Shown here: one piece after another, positions 1 through 12,422 of the stretch
Layout: each line of letters starts with the position of its first letter
Numbering within the stretch: position 1 is the first letter of the stretch
Assembly (NCBI GenBank): GCA_905250075.1
Contig: CAJNOP010000021.1
Location: forward strand, 2,319,808-2,383,807
DNA: 64,000 bases
Direction of reading: 5' to 3'
Source of the DNA: Rotaria sp. Silwood1
Lineage: Eukaryota; Rotifera; Eurotatoria; Philodinida; Philodinidae
Notes under the pieces: model-generated
Database searches by the model: none
What the model was told of the DNA's origin: nothing
The model's input: the letters and a program-made list of their open reading frames with translations, nothing else
Made by a program: the position numbers and the translations under genes

Positions 1-924
1 AATGTAATTAAAGTGATTTGCTTTGTATTCTTCTTTTGATTGACCGTATGTAAGTAGGAATATAAGCACGAGTTACATCATCGTTGTTCAATCAATAGGC
101 AACAAAATAAGAAATAACGTCAGAGTAACAATCAATAGACTTTGAAGATGACAATTGTTTCATTGGAAACCCAGAGAAGATTGTATACTTGTAATTACCA
201 TTATTTCGAATGTCTAGATTATATTCAAATAATAGGTTTTAATAAAAGCTTTTTAATACTATTTGAAAGAATACGAGTCTCCAATACGGTGCATCATTTT
301 ACAATATTTGCGTAAATACTAATGAGATCTGTTGTAATAAGATTAATTGTTGAATATTTTGCTACATAAATAAACGCATATCTCGATTTATTACTATCAA
401 CACAAGTTACGTATGAAGTAAAACATGTTTCTCGTTTATTTCTTTTCTTGTAGAATAATTTTCGGATCAATAAAACTAGATTATACAAACTTTAGTTATG
501 TGACACAATTTCAAGCATAATTTATTGTCAAGGATTGAAATTTTATGTTCAACATTGCTGCATTTATTCATCATTATGTCCTTTCAAGCTTTGATTTGCG
601 TCAGTTAGACTTGCAAAACTCAGATTAATAAATCTTTCAAAGTGTTTATATACATTTGGAGAGAAACATTTTCTTAGCTTACTATTTCCTGAGTATTTGC
701 TATTTAACAGAACGCCTCAAACACTCAACGTTGCAAAACTGCATATAAGTCACCTTTACGAACACTCACATCTCGGAGAATTATGTGTACAAACACCCGA
801 TTTCTAGGAATCATAAGGAAAAAAAACCGTCTGCATACACTAAAAAATGGCCCGCGTCTCAACGCTAACACCCAAAATTCGTCCTATATTCCACATAAAT
901 ATCCCAACTTGCCTTACAAATACC
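1..924. other. Gene-free AT-rich stretch
   Basis: I see no coding exon, RNA gene or clear repeat in this stretch. Short open frames are present on both strands, but they lack family motifs and credible splice-linked partners. It abuts the large imperfect inverted repeat that begins near 925. Confidence 0.5.
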
Positions 925-2048
925 AACAGAACTTTACAAGCTATATTTTGATACGAGTATGTGCCATTTCCGAATAGCTCTTTTTGAGAAATTTTTCGTT
1001 GCAAACAAGTAAGACCAATCCAAATGTACAAATATATATCTACTAATAGCTAAAAGATCTTCATAAACACATCCATAACACTCAACTCGTCTTCAGTAAC
1101 ACTTACATCGAGATCCAATCTACTGATTGATTTATGATTACATCAGTTTGTTAAGCATATTTTTATCAAAATTTACTTCAAAATATCAAATGAATTGTCA
1201 AGTAAACAACGATTTTAAAATAAGGGGAAACTGCATAAAAACATTCATCGACGTTCATACACAGATGAAATTCATTTATTGACAAACAATTCGAGATATT
1301 GTATTATGAATTTCAATTGAAAAATCTCAAAAGTGTAAATACCATGATTTTCAATCAGAAAGTTTGATCTATTTTTAAAATTTTCTTTAGATTTTTGACT
1401 CTGCATCACCAGATTTTTTGAAGCCTATCAAAAAAAATATGTTTTTAATGTAAAGCGTTGCGATAGTATTGTACTTCTACACTTAAGAAGGTATATATAG
1501 ATAGGAGTCAGTTTAAAACGTGAGCGCGCATCATTTTGAATTACAAATTTGAGATAACAGTTGAAGGGAAAACGCTGTTATTTATATTTTTCAGATTTTT
1601 TTTATGTAAAATTCATAACAAAATATCACGAATTGTTTTTCAATAATTGAATTATATCTGTGTGTGAGTGTTTATGAATGTATAATGAATACTATCGATC
1701 CGGTGAAGTTAACGCTTTTCAACATTAATGAATGTTTTTATGCATTTTTTCCTTATTTTAAAATCGTTGTGTACTTAAAAATTAATTTGGTATTTTGAGG
1801 TATTTTCGATACAAATATGCTTAAACAACTAATGTAATCGTATATCAATCAGTAGACTGCGTCTTTCTGTGGATGTTAATGAAGACGAGTTGAGTGTTAC
1901 TGATATATTAATAAAGAACTTTTAGCTATTAGTGGGTATATATTGCCACATTTGGATCGATCTTACGTGTTTCCAATGAAAAACTTCTCAGAAAGAACTG
2001 TTCCGGGATAGCACATAGTCGTGTCATAATGTAGCTTAATAATCTGGA
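925..2048. repeat. Large imperfect inverted repeat (foldback)
   Basis: The left arm (about 925-1345) reads, on the opposite strand, like the right arm (about 1575-2048), with a spacer of roughly 230 bp. Landmarks are the block TAATAGCTAAAAG at about 1045 matched by CTTTTAGCTATTA at 1919, and ACACTCAACTCGTCTTC at 1078 matched by GAAGACGAGTTGAGTGT at 1882. ACAACGATTTTAAAATAAGG at 1207 also has its complement near 1760. The arms are diverged, with many substitutions and small indels. No clear target-site duplication was found. It is probably an old foldback/MITE-like element or an inverted duplication. Confidence 0.75.
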
Positions 2049-3228
2049 CATACTGATGAACAATTCACATTTGTTGTTTTTTAAAATTTTGTCTCTATCG
2101 ATGTACGAGATCAGAAAGTGAACGAATGAGTATTTTACGAATAACATTTTAGAAACCTTAATTCTACAGTTTTGAAATGGAACAAATTTTTACAGGATTG
2201 AAATTTGATAATGACACTAATTAGTCTTGTTGTGGTTCACATTGTCATACTAGAAAAAATGTGATGACTATTAAGTCTCAAATGAGCTAGTAGACTTTCT
2301 ATCAGATCCAAATAGTTTCTCATCGTACATAAGTGACTAACAGTAACAATAACAAATTTTGTTATTTTCACCATAGCTTTTAATACTACTGATATTAGTT
2401 ATTGCATTGATGCGTTTTCAGCATAACTGAAACTTATTTCTAATGTATGAAATATAGATAAATAATGTGTTTCACATTCTGTCGATTTCAACATTTACAT
2501 GTAAATGATTAGAATACTCAATATGAAGAGAGTTTCAATCTACTGCTATTATGGCAGACACTTTAATACTGGAATAGATTTCAATAATTGACTAAGAGAT
2601 CCTTGTTCTGACTGGTCATTAAGAGAGATTTTAGCATTGATTATAAAAAGTCAATTGATATTTTCACCATTCATTACAAGTATACTTGAATGATATGAAA
2701 ATCATTGGTATTCGCTTGCTTGTTTGCTGGCGCTTACTGTTTTCTTCTCTTAGTATAATATCACTTAATACAATGGTAGATACTTTATTTTGTCTCTCTC
2801 TTTGAGAAGAAACTATTGAGAAACTGCAATTTTCTTTAGGGAAAAAAAATGGATCATCCGGGATAGACTTCTAAAGATGGCGGAATAGGGCCCTACTATC
2901 CACAATTTCTTGATTACGTTGCTACTTCTTTCTTTGTTTTTCTCTCAGTTGCTTTCATTGAATTCTTACTATGGCTACTTTCTGTCAAATGGTAATCTGT
3001 GAATCAGTATTCGCCATAGTTGTGTTAGTCTTATTGTGAAGAACTCTCTATATTTTTAATATTGTTTCAGTTAAAATATCTGAATCTTGAGGTGCGTAGG
3101 TATATCTGAATATAATATTCACCAATGAAATTTAAAGTATACTATCGTTTTTTAAAGAATTTTCGATTATCTCTTTATTTTTCGTTGACTTTCAGTTGAG
3201 TATCCTTGAACATAAATATTCTTTTGTT
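2049..3228. other. Gene-free AT-rich stretch
   Basis: No supported gene, RNA or repeat was found. The stretch lies between the inverted repeat and the piggyBac-like terminus. Confidence 0.45.
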
Positions 3229-4611
3229 TTAACCCTTTACCTTCNNNNNNNNNNNNNNNNNNNNNNNNNNNNNNNNNNNNNNNNNNNNNNNNNNNNNNNN
3301 NNNNNNNNNNNNNNNNNNNNNNNNNNNNNNNNNNNNNNNNNNNNAAATTTTATATGATGTTTAAAACAATCAGAGGATATTCGACTATAGCGAGAAAAAA
3401 AAACAAAATATTAATATAAATTATAATTATCTTTAATCAATTATAGCATATTCAGTTGATTTTTGCAAGAATATTTTGTATAACTTGTTGATAAAAAAAA
3501 ACTTGAACATTTTTAATTATCCATTCATACACTTGTACTTATAGATTATTAACTGCATTTTCTTTGTGAATTAATATTTGATCTGATTTTGTGTTTAATG
3601 AGATTATACTGACGAGGGATCATTCCCAACTGTCACATCACTATTGAGATGAGCGTATGAACATCATGTAGGTCCTAATGATCTATGAAAAAATTTCGTG
3701 TTGCTAGCTTATTATTATCGAAATATTGCATTTTTATTGTATGTTTAATCCTTTACTCCCCATAGCGGTTCCAGAAGAGCTACTGATAAAATAACTTTAT
3801 AAATAGAGTATTAGCCTGCCGAATATGCTAATGGTATGATCTAATCCACCGAATGTTCTGTTTCTGGAGTAGGGCGATTTTATTGATATAAAAAACATGT
3901 GGTGAAATATGAGAATTGAACGGCATCATAAGGCTTAATTCTTTTTTCTTTGATCACATTATTGACTGAGTAGAAGCAGCATCTATCTGGTACTGTTGAA
4001 GTGATAGGAAAAACGTAACGAGTGAACCGATAAAAATTAACATAAAAGAATGTATACTTTTTTTACACCTATTGTCAAATTTAAGCCTATTTTACTCTGA
4101 GCCATTTTGTAATGTCTGAAGGAATTTAATTCATCATAAATACTATTTCGATTTCCCATGAGTTGAGATCTATAACGCATATATTAACTTTGCTCTTGAT
4201 TACCCTCCATATGTCTAACAGTGACTACATGATCAATTGTATTCCTTAGTACGCATAATTCGCGGAGTTATCATGAAACTGTCGAAACATATCTAATTCA
4301 GCAGTGGACTTCTTCATCGATTAATATCACACAGAAATTCCAAAAGACCTCTATCGACTGCAAGTGGAAAACATTTTGTTTAAAAAATTTCGACTTTTTA
4401 CATTCTTTTCAAAACTATTGATTTTGTAAGTCATATATCTTGAAGGCAGAGCGACGAAACAAAATATTCTTTTTACCAATCGATACCTTGTGAAGTTTCC
4501 TACAAATAATGTCTCGGGAGTTTTTCAGTCTCATGCTTCCTTTATTTTCTGTGATCGTTCTATAAATGGATCATATATGACCCATTGGGGGGGGGAGGAG
4601 TAAAGGGTTAA
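3229..4611. mobile_element. piggyBac-like non-autonomous element (TTAA-flanked, contains assembly gap)
   Basis: The left boundary is TTAA (3229-3232) followed by CCCTTTACCTTC, running directly into an N gap (3245-3344). The right boundary is GGAGTAAAGGG followed by TTAA (4608-4611). TTAA target duplication with termini beginning CCCTT is the hallmark of piggyBac-superfamily elements. A third, similar end occurs inside: TTAA at 3745-3748 followed by TCCTTTACTCCCC, in the same orientation as the left end. The intact unit may therefore be 3749-4607, with a second broken copy interrupted by the gap. No transposase coding sequence is visible, so this would be a MITE-like derivative. Confidence 0.55.
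3245..3344. other. Assembly gap (100 N)
   Basis: There are exactly 100 N bases, a conventional scaffold-gap placeholder, so the real length is unknown. The gap begins 12 bases inside a putative piggyBac-like terminus, which suggests that a repeat broke the assembly. Confidence 0.98.
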
Positions 4612-5481
4612 TAATGGTTTACTTGAAGAATTATTTCTATTATTCGGCTGTTCTTAATCATCAATTTCAAAGTATTTTGAAAAGTCTACATATTATTATT
4701 TATAATGAAAATTACTCGAGTTCTTAAACCAATTGTTTACAAAATTTAACTAAAAATTCAACAGATAGCTGGATCTGAAATAAAGGTTTCAAAATTTTGG
4801 GTTCATTTTTCGATACATGGTTGCCGATATGTGCTAATATAAACATATATGATAAATTTGATTCATTCTCGATTAAAAGTATTTCTTGATTATCACTGAT
4901 AATCAATGCGAAGAGATATCTTCTTTCAAAATGATTTATTACTAAACATTGAATGCCAATTGAACTTGTATTTTCATCTGAAATTGTTCATCGAAATTTA
5001 TCTTGAAAATTATCTGATAATAATTGTTTTTTGATTATGAAATCGTGCTGTGAGTAATTAAGTGCTCTCGCTAGTAAATCGTCCAAGTTTGTTGACCAAA
5101 GCTTAATAGATTCTTCAGATCGATTTAACAAGTCTATAAATGATCAACTCTATTATTTGTTTTTGCTTTTCTTTGAATGATGAGAATGAGAAAACTAGAA
5201 AAAAAAGAATGGATAACAATCAACGATCTCCGAACTACATACACAGTACGCGCCGGGTAAGTTTGCATGAGAAGACAAAGAAAATGAACAATAACAAAAA
5301 ATCAATTGCCATAATAAATTGGCTATAGAGGCAATTACAGAAAACTTTATGATGTAATAACATTCATAAAATTCGGATTCTAAACGTATATGCTACAGAC
5401 ATGTTTATTTCTGGTTATTTGCGACTAGATTTAACAAGAAGAGAACATATAGCACCACGTTTAGCATTCGTTGAAGATTGA
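4612..5481. other. Intergenic stretch downstream of PPTC7-like gene
   Basis: No gene was recognised. The right end is the 3' flank of the minus-strand phosphatase gene. Confidence 0.5.
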
Positions 5482-7573
5482 TCAACCTGTAGATGTTACA
5501 ACAGCAAGTAACACTGTGACATCATCAGGTTTTCCACCTAGAAAAAAAATTAAATTAAAACTTATACAATTTATATGTTTTCTTAGTTGTTTATCCTCTA
5601 TTTATAGACTTTTCTTTCTTTTTCTCATATGCTATATAAGATATAAAATTTTGTCAACAAATAAAATCCATGTTTGCCAGCTAAGAGTAAAGAATTAGTG
5701 TGAATAGAACTTTTTTGCAATTTGAATATAAATGCATCAGTTTTATTGTTTAGAAGTGCTCAGAAATGCTAATGTTTACCAAACTGTATTTCAAATTCTA
5801 TTTGTAATAAATATAACGTACCACAAATATTGATGCCTAATGATCTTCTAGCACTTTTAGCGAATGGTGAATAGAAATTGGGATCATGTCCATTTTCCAA
5901 TGCTCGTTTAGCTAAGGCATGTGCAGTTTGTTGTAAATTATCCAATGTTGGTTCCTAGAATAAACATAGTTTTTTTATTATCAAAAGATTCATTACACAG
6001 TAATATGTTTCTTTTTTTGTTTGTATTTATATGATTAGAATTCCATTCTGCAATATAACACTCTTCTGATGAGTCAATTAATAATAAAGACAGCGTAAGT
6101 GAAATTTAGTATTGATATCAAATTACTAATGAATGTCAGACATTCAATGTACACCTTTAGCCTTGATATAGTAAAAAACTAACGCATTAGACCACAATTC
6201 AAACACATCATTCATAGTATCAGCACACAATACTGATAAAAATAAACACTGTATCAATGTTGGGTATTATTTAGTTTTCATATGTTTTCTTTGATTTTAT
6301 ACAACGACACAAGATTCATTAAAAAAAAATAAACGAATAACCATCAACAATTACTTGAAACATACAAGCTTTGATTAAAATCACTTAGGGATGTTATTTC
6401 ATCATTTGATGATATTTTCTTCTTGTCAAATTTTTCCAAGCAAATAAACTTACTTTAATCTTTTTAATTTCTTCAAGTATAGTTGAATCTGGTAAATTAT
6501 CCCATAGACCATCAGTAGCAATAACAATAAAATCATTTTCGTCAACATTAAATGACGTAACCGATGCTACATCAGGACTAAATAGATGAAAATTAATATT
6601 TTATTTCTTACTTTTTTATGAAATTTTAAATGCAAAAATAAACTTAAAAAAATTATTTTTACCCTTATATATTCAATTCTTAAAAGCTTAAAAACTACAA
6701 TATTTATCAACAAAAAGAATACTATGCTCACCTGTCAGCAATTAAATTTGGATCTTTAATTGTCGGATGAATAGCTAACTGGAATGGTGAGTTAAAATAA
6801 TGTTGTTGTTCTTGTGATCGATGTACGATAGTATTTTTTCTTATAACAACAAATCCACTATCACCTAAATTTGCTGTATGTAAAATACCTTTTTCTTTAT
6901 GTAATGCAATAATACATGCGGTACTACTACCTAGAGAAAAACAAAATTAAATGTTATCAAAAAGACTTTTTCTTCAGATTTTGTTTACCAATAATACATT
7001 GCTTATCTTCTAATAATTGTTTATAACCTTTGGAAAGTAATTCTTTCAAGGTTAAAGGATTTAAATCAAGAAGTTTATTATCAACCAATGATTTACATGC
7101 TTCCATAAGAGAACTTGAAAATAAAGATGGATCAACACCATATTCTCGCCAACCACCAACACCATCAGCAACACCTAAATTTAAAAAGAATGCAAAATCT
7201 TATTTATTGGAAGAAAGAAAATTTTTCTACCAAGAAAATCTCCTATACGGTTTTTGGCTATAAAAAATGCATCATCACCATACACATTCGATCGATTTGT
7301 TCGTTGTATTTTTGGTGAATTCTTTTTCTTTTCTAAATGTCCTTTTTCATCTTCATCATCATCATGACCTGAATAACCCGATGTAGCAGTGACTAGATGT
7401 ACAGCACGTGTTATTGCCGGTGATGATGATATAGCTGGACGATTGGGAGATTGAGAATAATGAATAGACGACGATGTTGATAAACGTAATAAACTATTAT
7501 ATAAAAAGTTTTCAGCTTCAGTGCCACTAACAGCACGTGCAACTAATCGTGCATATATAGCCAATGATTGCAT
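5482..7573 (-). CDS. PPTC7: PPTC7-like mitochondrial protein phosphatase (PP2C family), 6 exons, 346 aa
   Basis: Exons read on the minus strand are 7573-7231, 7174-6989, 6930-6732, 6577-6454, 5954-5822 and 5537-5482. They total 1041 nt and all junctions are GT-AG. The protein is a metal-dependent Ser/Thr phosphatase of the PP2C fold. PPTC7 acts in mitochondria and supports coenzyme Q synthesis and mitochondrial protein dephosphorylation (family knowledge). Visible motifs are GDDAFF near residue 100, the metal-site block GVADGVGGW at the exon 1/2 junction, ANLGDSGFVV, ATDGLWDN with its metal-binding Asp, and the C-terminal GGKPDDVTVLLAVV. The N-terminus MQSLAIYARLVARAVSG is basic and amphipathic, as expected for a mitochondrial presequence. 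A Ser/Asp/Glu-rich, low-complexity stretch separates the presequence from the catalytic domain. Its length is close to the family norm (about 300 aa). The start is the first ATG of the exon. Confidence 0.93.
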
Positions 7574-9650
7574 GATTAATATTTTATTTATCTAAATTAA
7601 TTTAATTAATAAAAAAAAAATGATTTTTATAATATTCAAACAAACAAACCTTGAAAGAACTTTGGACATCGACAGTTAGCTACCTACAGAAAAAAGAAAC
7701 GAAATGAAATTTCTTAAGATTTGTTTCATATAGTCATAAAAAAAGACACTTATTATTTTTTTTTTCAAGTGTTTTTTTTCTCACTCTTTCTTTTCGTTCC
7801 TGTTATTTGATTATAACTTATGCAATTGTAACATTCTGTATCAATTCAATTTTAATTTGAAAAAGAAAATTCATTAGTAATCATAAATATATTACTGAAT
7901 TGAACATGAAAAGTAATAAAACGCATTAGCCACACAACGAATTGTGAAGTGTACCCGACGCTTTAAAGTATATTATAATGCAGATTACTTTTACGTCTGC
8001 AAACGAAAAATAGGACGCATTAGGATAATTTCAATCATTTCAGGACGTTTAACAAGTAATAGATATTTACTACGTGCAAAATTAAGATCTCTTCAACTCA
8101 AAATAAGACATCTTATTAACAAGTACAAATACACTTCTTTATTATGAGTGTGTGTGTGCAACAGCAGAAGAACAATTGAGAGTAGAATAAATAAATATGA
8201 ATCAGTGGAAGACGCTATCAATACTATGGTATTCGTCGATGTATAGTATTTTTCCAAAAATTATGCGTACATAACGAGCTTCCTACCATAAAAATATTCG
8301 AAACATCTGCATGTGTCTATATAAATCAAAAGCGTTGGGTAATAATAATTGATATTATAATCGAGCTAATTTGACATCTAGTGTCTCATCTCGGATGATC
8401 GACTAACATCAAGTTGTTACATATAAATTTGGACAACTATCGACTGAATAATCTAAGATAAACGAATGTATACTGACCTGAAGATTTGATGATTGGCTCG
8501 ATAATGATCGCACCGATTAGACAGAAATCTAAACGCGAACGATGGATAATGAGTACATAGAAACAGATCTAAAATATCAATAAATATATTTTCCTGTTTT
8601 GTATTTTTTTATCTAAATAAGAACGATTTTTTCTTCAAACTAATATGGTTTTTTCATTGTTTGTGATACTATGCATCAATAAATAGAACGTAGTAGTGCT
8701 TGGCACAACGTGCTGACTGTTGACAGAATACTCATATGCTCTGTCGTATCACTATAAGTTATATAATTCTTCTTGCTATTTTGCTTCTTCTATTCAAAAA
8801 AACAGAATTACATGGTGGTTGTCATCGTTATGATCACCGTAACCATTTATGAAAAAAAAAGTGATCGATACTTCATATACATATATATGTATAACGTTAC
8901 CAACAGACCCAAAAAAATATTATATATAATTAGAAGTTCGAACAGGTAGATAATATTTGTTTATTTTATGATCAACTATCAACATATATAAGAATATATA
9001 ATGGAACTATTAGAAATCATTAAAAATATAAGAACCTACATTTTTGAATAAATATTTTGTCGGCAGAATGATAATAATAAAAATGATATTACAAAAGGTT
9101 AGCTAGAAAAACAAAGAGTTTCTCTTCACACTGCACATGCCTAAGCCTACACAAACTCTCTTACATAAGGAGAAACAACGCTACTATCAAGACCTGACGA
9201 GAAAAAGAAAGCTTTATGATTTATCGACTCGGGTGAAAGAAAGAACGAAAGAGAAAAAATATACTGCACTAAGGAGAGAAAAAGAAAAAAAGAGAATACA
9301 AGCCTATAGGGCAAAGTACATAGTGTCGTATGGTAAAACAGAAAAAAACTAGGACGGAAAAAAACGAATATCTCATTGTTATCAATTAGGTTTTATTAAC
9401 CCGAAAATTCATGATGATTAAACTAAAAACGACAAGACATATAGTTCTATTTCAGTGCTATGTTGTTTTTTATTAACCTATGTTAGATATGCAAAAAAAA
9501 ACGTAACAAGTTTAAATTGAACGACATACACATATAAAAAAACAGAAAAAAAGACTAACAATAACAAACACCCAGGGAATGTCAATTATATGAGTATATA
9601 TGTGTCATTTCCGTTGCGTTGTGGTTGTTTATACAAATATAAATAATTAA
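7574..9650. other. Intergenic, 5' flank of PPTC7-like gene and 3' flank of PDIA6
   Basis: No supported gene was found. Open frames at 7944-8147 (+) and 9137-9352 (+) encode basic or purine-rich biased peptides with no motif, and I treat them as chance. A TTTTT/AAAAA-rich stretch lies just upstream of the phosphatase start. Confidence 0.5.
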
Positions 9651-12009
9651 TTACAAATCAACTTTTTTCTTTTTCATATCAACATCATCATCATCATCCA
9701 AACTAATATCACTAAGATCAATGTCTTCAACATCAACTAATTCTCCATCTTTACCATCCCATGGTTCACTATCAACAATAGTTGGTAATTTGCCATCTGC
9801 AACACCACTTAATGGTACAAGCGGACTTGTTAAACGACCAGTTGATAATTCTTTTAAAAAGGCACTAATACCCGTTTCACTAAATGCACCTTTTAATACA
9901 ACATATTTTCCTTTACGTGCATTAATTGCAACTTGTGCTGGATAACCAAAACCACCAATACCAACACTTTCTTCAAGTTTTGGTTGACGAAATGCTTCAA
10001 CCCATAACCAACCCCAACCATTACGTTTATAATTTTCACCGAATTTTTTTAACATTCTTATATGTCCATTACGACAATCTGACTGGCAATCAAGTAAATA
10101 TGGTAGAAATGATATTATACACAATTGTTTTTCAGCACAATTGCTATCTAAAACAGCTTGGCTAGTTATTTCAAATACATCAGGTGGAGGAATATTTGTT
10201 TGATGTTTATCCATAGCCCAAGCAACAATATCCTATTGAATAAAAAACAAATGGACTTTTTTTTAAATTTATATAAGAAAAATAAGTAAATTCATACACT
10301 TGCACTTCGTCCACCATTATAATCTTCAGCATGACCATCCTTTTTACCGGCTGGAAAGAATTTTATAGTTGGAAAGCCTTGTACTCCATATCGTTGAGCC
10401 AATTGAGTATGAACAGTTGCATCCACAACACCTAATTTAACTTTACCTTTTAATTCTGTTGCAGCACGAGCCCATTCAGGTGCTAAATTCTTGCAGTCTG
10501 TAAAAAAGAACATAAAAAAAAATAAAATTTGGAAATCATTAGTGTATGTACTTACGACCACACCATGGAGCCACTAAAAAAAAGAAGACACAAAAATGTT
10601 TAAAATTGTTATACAATAGATTGAAAATAGAAACACACATATTCTTTTTTACTAATTGCTTTAATCTTAAGATGTTCAAGGACATGGATAAAGTGAGATC
10701 TATCATTTATGTAATAATTATTGTAAATTTCTTTTTTTTTTGAATAAATCTTTGTGTAATCAAGTATTCGAATCCTTCCAGTGTCATAAAGATTATTTTT
10801 AATTATGTTGATTAGTTTTCTCCGAGCGAAAACATTTATCTTATAAAAATATCAAGATTGATTCATTGATGTTTTTTTTTAATTATATCACCAAAGCATC
10901 TTCTTTAGTGTTGTCAATAACAAGAAAAAAATAAATCAATAAGAGAAAGAGAAGACGAAGAATAAAACAACAAATTTTAAATTGTTTGTTTTCAACATTA
11001 TCAAGTCAAACTCGAACGAATGGACGAACGTATTGCGAATCTGAACTCCAGACTTTGCTAGCAGTATTCCGAGTTACTGTCTATTATAATCCATAAATTC
11101 GTCAAACCTTATTTCTATACAAGAATATATTTAATATCAAATATCATTTTTTTCAGATACTCAAAATCAATTTTGTTAGTTATAGAATTCGAATTGAGTC
11201 GCTCATATAGTGTAATTTCTGATTTGTGACACTATTTCAATATTGAAAATGGGACTAAACTCTATCAGTTTTCGTCATTCAAGTCGCTTTGTAACTCTAC
11301 CAATATGAAAGATTGATCATTTTCACAATAGACGAATATTATACTTTTCAAATAAAATACTCACTAAATTCAACGAGCCATGCATCTTCCGAATCAAGAA
11401 CAGTTGACTAAAAGTCAAAAAAAAAATATATCAAATGATTTTTTTTATTATAAAACTAAGATAAATTACCTGAAAGTTACTATCTGTTAAATCAATTGTA
11501 TCTTTTCCACTGCTTCCACCACTGCTTCCTCCTCCTCGTTTACCCAAACGTTCGTTAACAATAGTTCTCAATTGACTAAGAGCTTGTTCAACGATACCAT
11601 CAGCTGTTCGTCCACCTTGATAATCTGTTGGTGATCGTTTATTTGTTCCAAATATTTTAATTGTTGGGAAACCTGATACACCATATTGTTGTCCAAGTGA
11701 TTTATGCGCATCAGCATCGACAGCACCAATCTTAACAATGCCTTTCAATGCTGTTGCAGCACGTTTCCATTCAGGTGCCAAACTTTGACAATCTAAATAA
11801 CAATTCAATCGAAAAAAAGTATTCTTATTAATTAAATACTTACGACCACACCATGATGCATAAAATTCAACAAACCATACATCAGAACTTTGCATAACGA
11901 GACGATCAAAATTTGATGGGTCAAGTTGAATAACATCATCACTTGAACTATAAAATCCATTAACAGACGCAATGATACCAAAGGCTAATAGCACCACAGA
12001 GAAGAACAT
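9651..12009 (-). CDS. PDIA6: Protein disulfide-isomerase A6 (PDIA6/P5), 6 exons, 443 aa
   Basis: Minus-strand exons are 12009-11844, 11792-11470, 11407-11365, 10573-10556 (an 18-nt microexon), 10497-10298 and 10232-9651, totalling 1332 nt. The protein is an ER oxidoreductase that forms and rearranges disulfides in secretory proteins. It has a signal peptide ([18 protein letters not shown]) and a first thioredoxin domain with active site WCGHC (residues about 53-57). A Gly/Ser linker follows, then a second thioredoxin domain with WCGHC, and a b-type domain. The acidic C-terminus ends KKKKVDL. Human PDIA6 is about 440 aa, so this is full length. Both active-site His codons are interrupted by an intron at the same position (C|AT and C|AC). 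The usual C-terminal KDEL is replaced by KVDL. The gene lies head-to-head with malate dehydrogenase. Confidence 0.96.
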
Positions 12010-12422
12010 TATTGATTTAATCTAAAAATGTCTATGAACAACTATGTAACGAAGAACAAGATCTATTTCTTTTCGAGTGACGATCGTATTTTATTTATTC
12101 TGCTGTGTCATATCTATTCCCCAATCACGATACAGCGCGTTTGATCTATGTGATGGCCCTATCAAAAATTGTTTCCAAACCCTTTTCGCCATTTTTATTA
12201 AAATATAAATCTTTTTTTCTTTTTAAACTTTTAATTAATTTCATTTTATAAACATAATTTCAGTAAAATTTTCGACATATAATTCATTATTAACAATACA
12301 TTTAACATAGCGCTTTATTTGATTGGTTAAATTTCTTAATGCCAGCTCATAACCATTAAATGAAGTTAAATCTAAGCTTTACTTGTAAAACTTAAAAGAT
12401 GAACAAAAATATAACACTATTC
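12010..12422. promoter_or_regulatory. Divergent promoter interval between PDIA6 and MDH2
   Basis: This 413-bp spacer separates two divergently transcribed genes, so it must carry both core promoters and 5' UTRs. I cannot pick out confident TATA or initiator elements. The only more GC-rich patch is around 12120-12190. It is called from gene geometry alone. Confidence 0.4.

Noticed and set aside
7944..8147. Open frame for a 67-residue basic peptide
   Set aside because: No recognised motif, no splice-linked partner and Ile/Arg/Lys-biased composition expected of AT-rich noncoding DNA.
9137..9352. Open frame for a Lys/Arg/Glu-rich 71-residue peptide
   Set aside because: A purine-rich tract gives charged residues by composition; there is no family signal and no gene structure around it.
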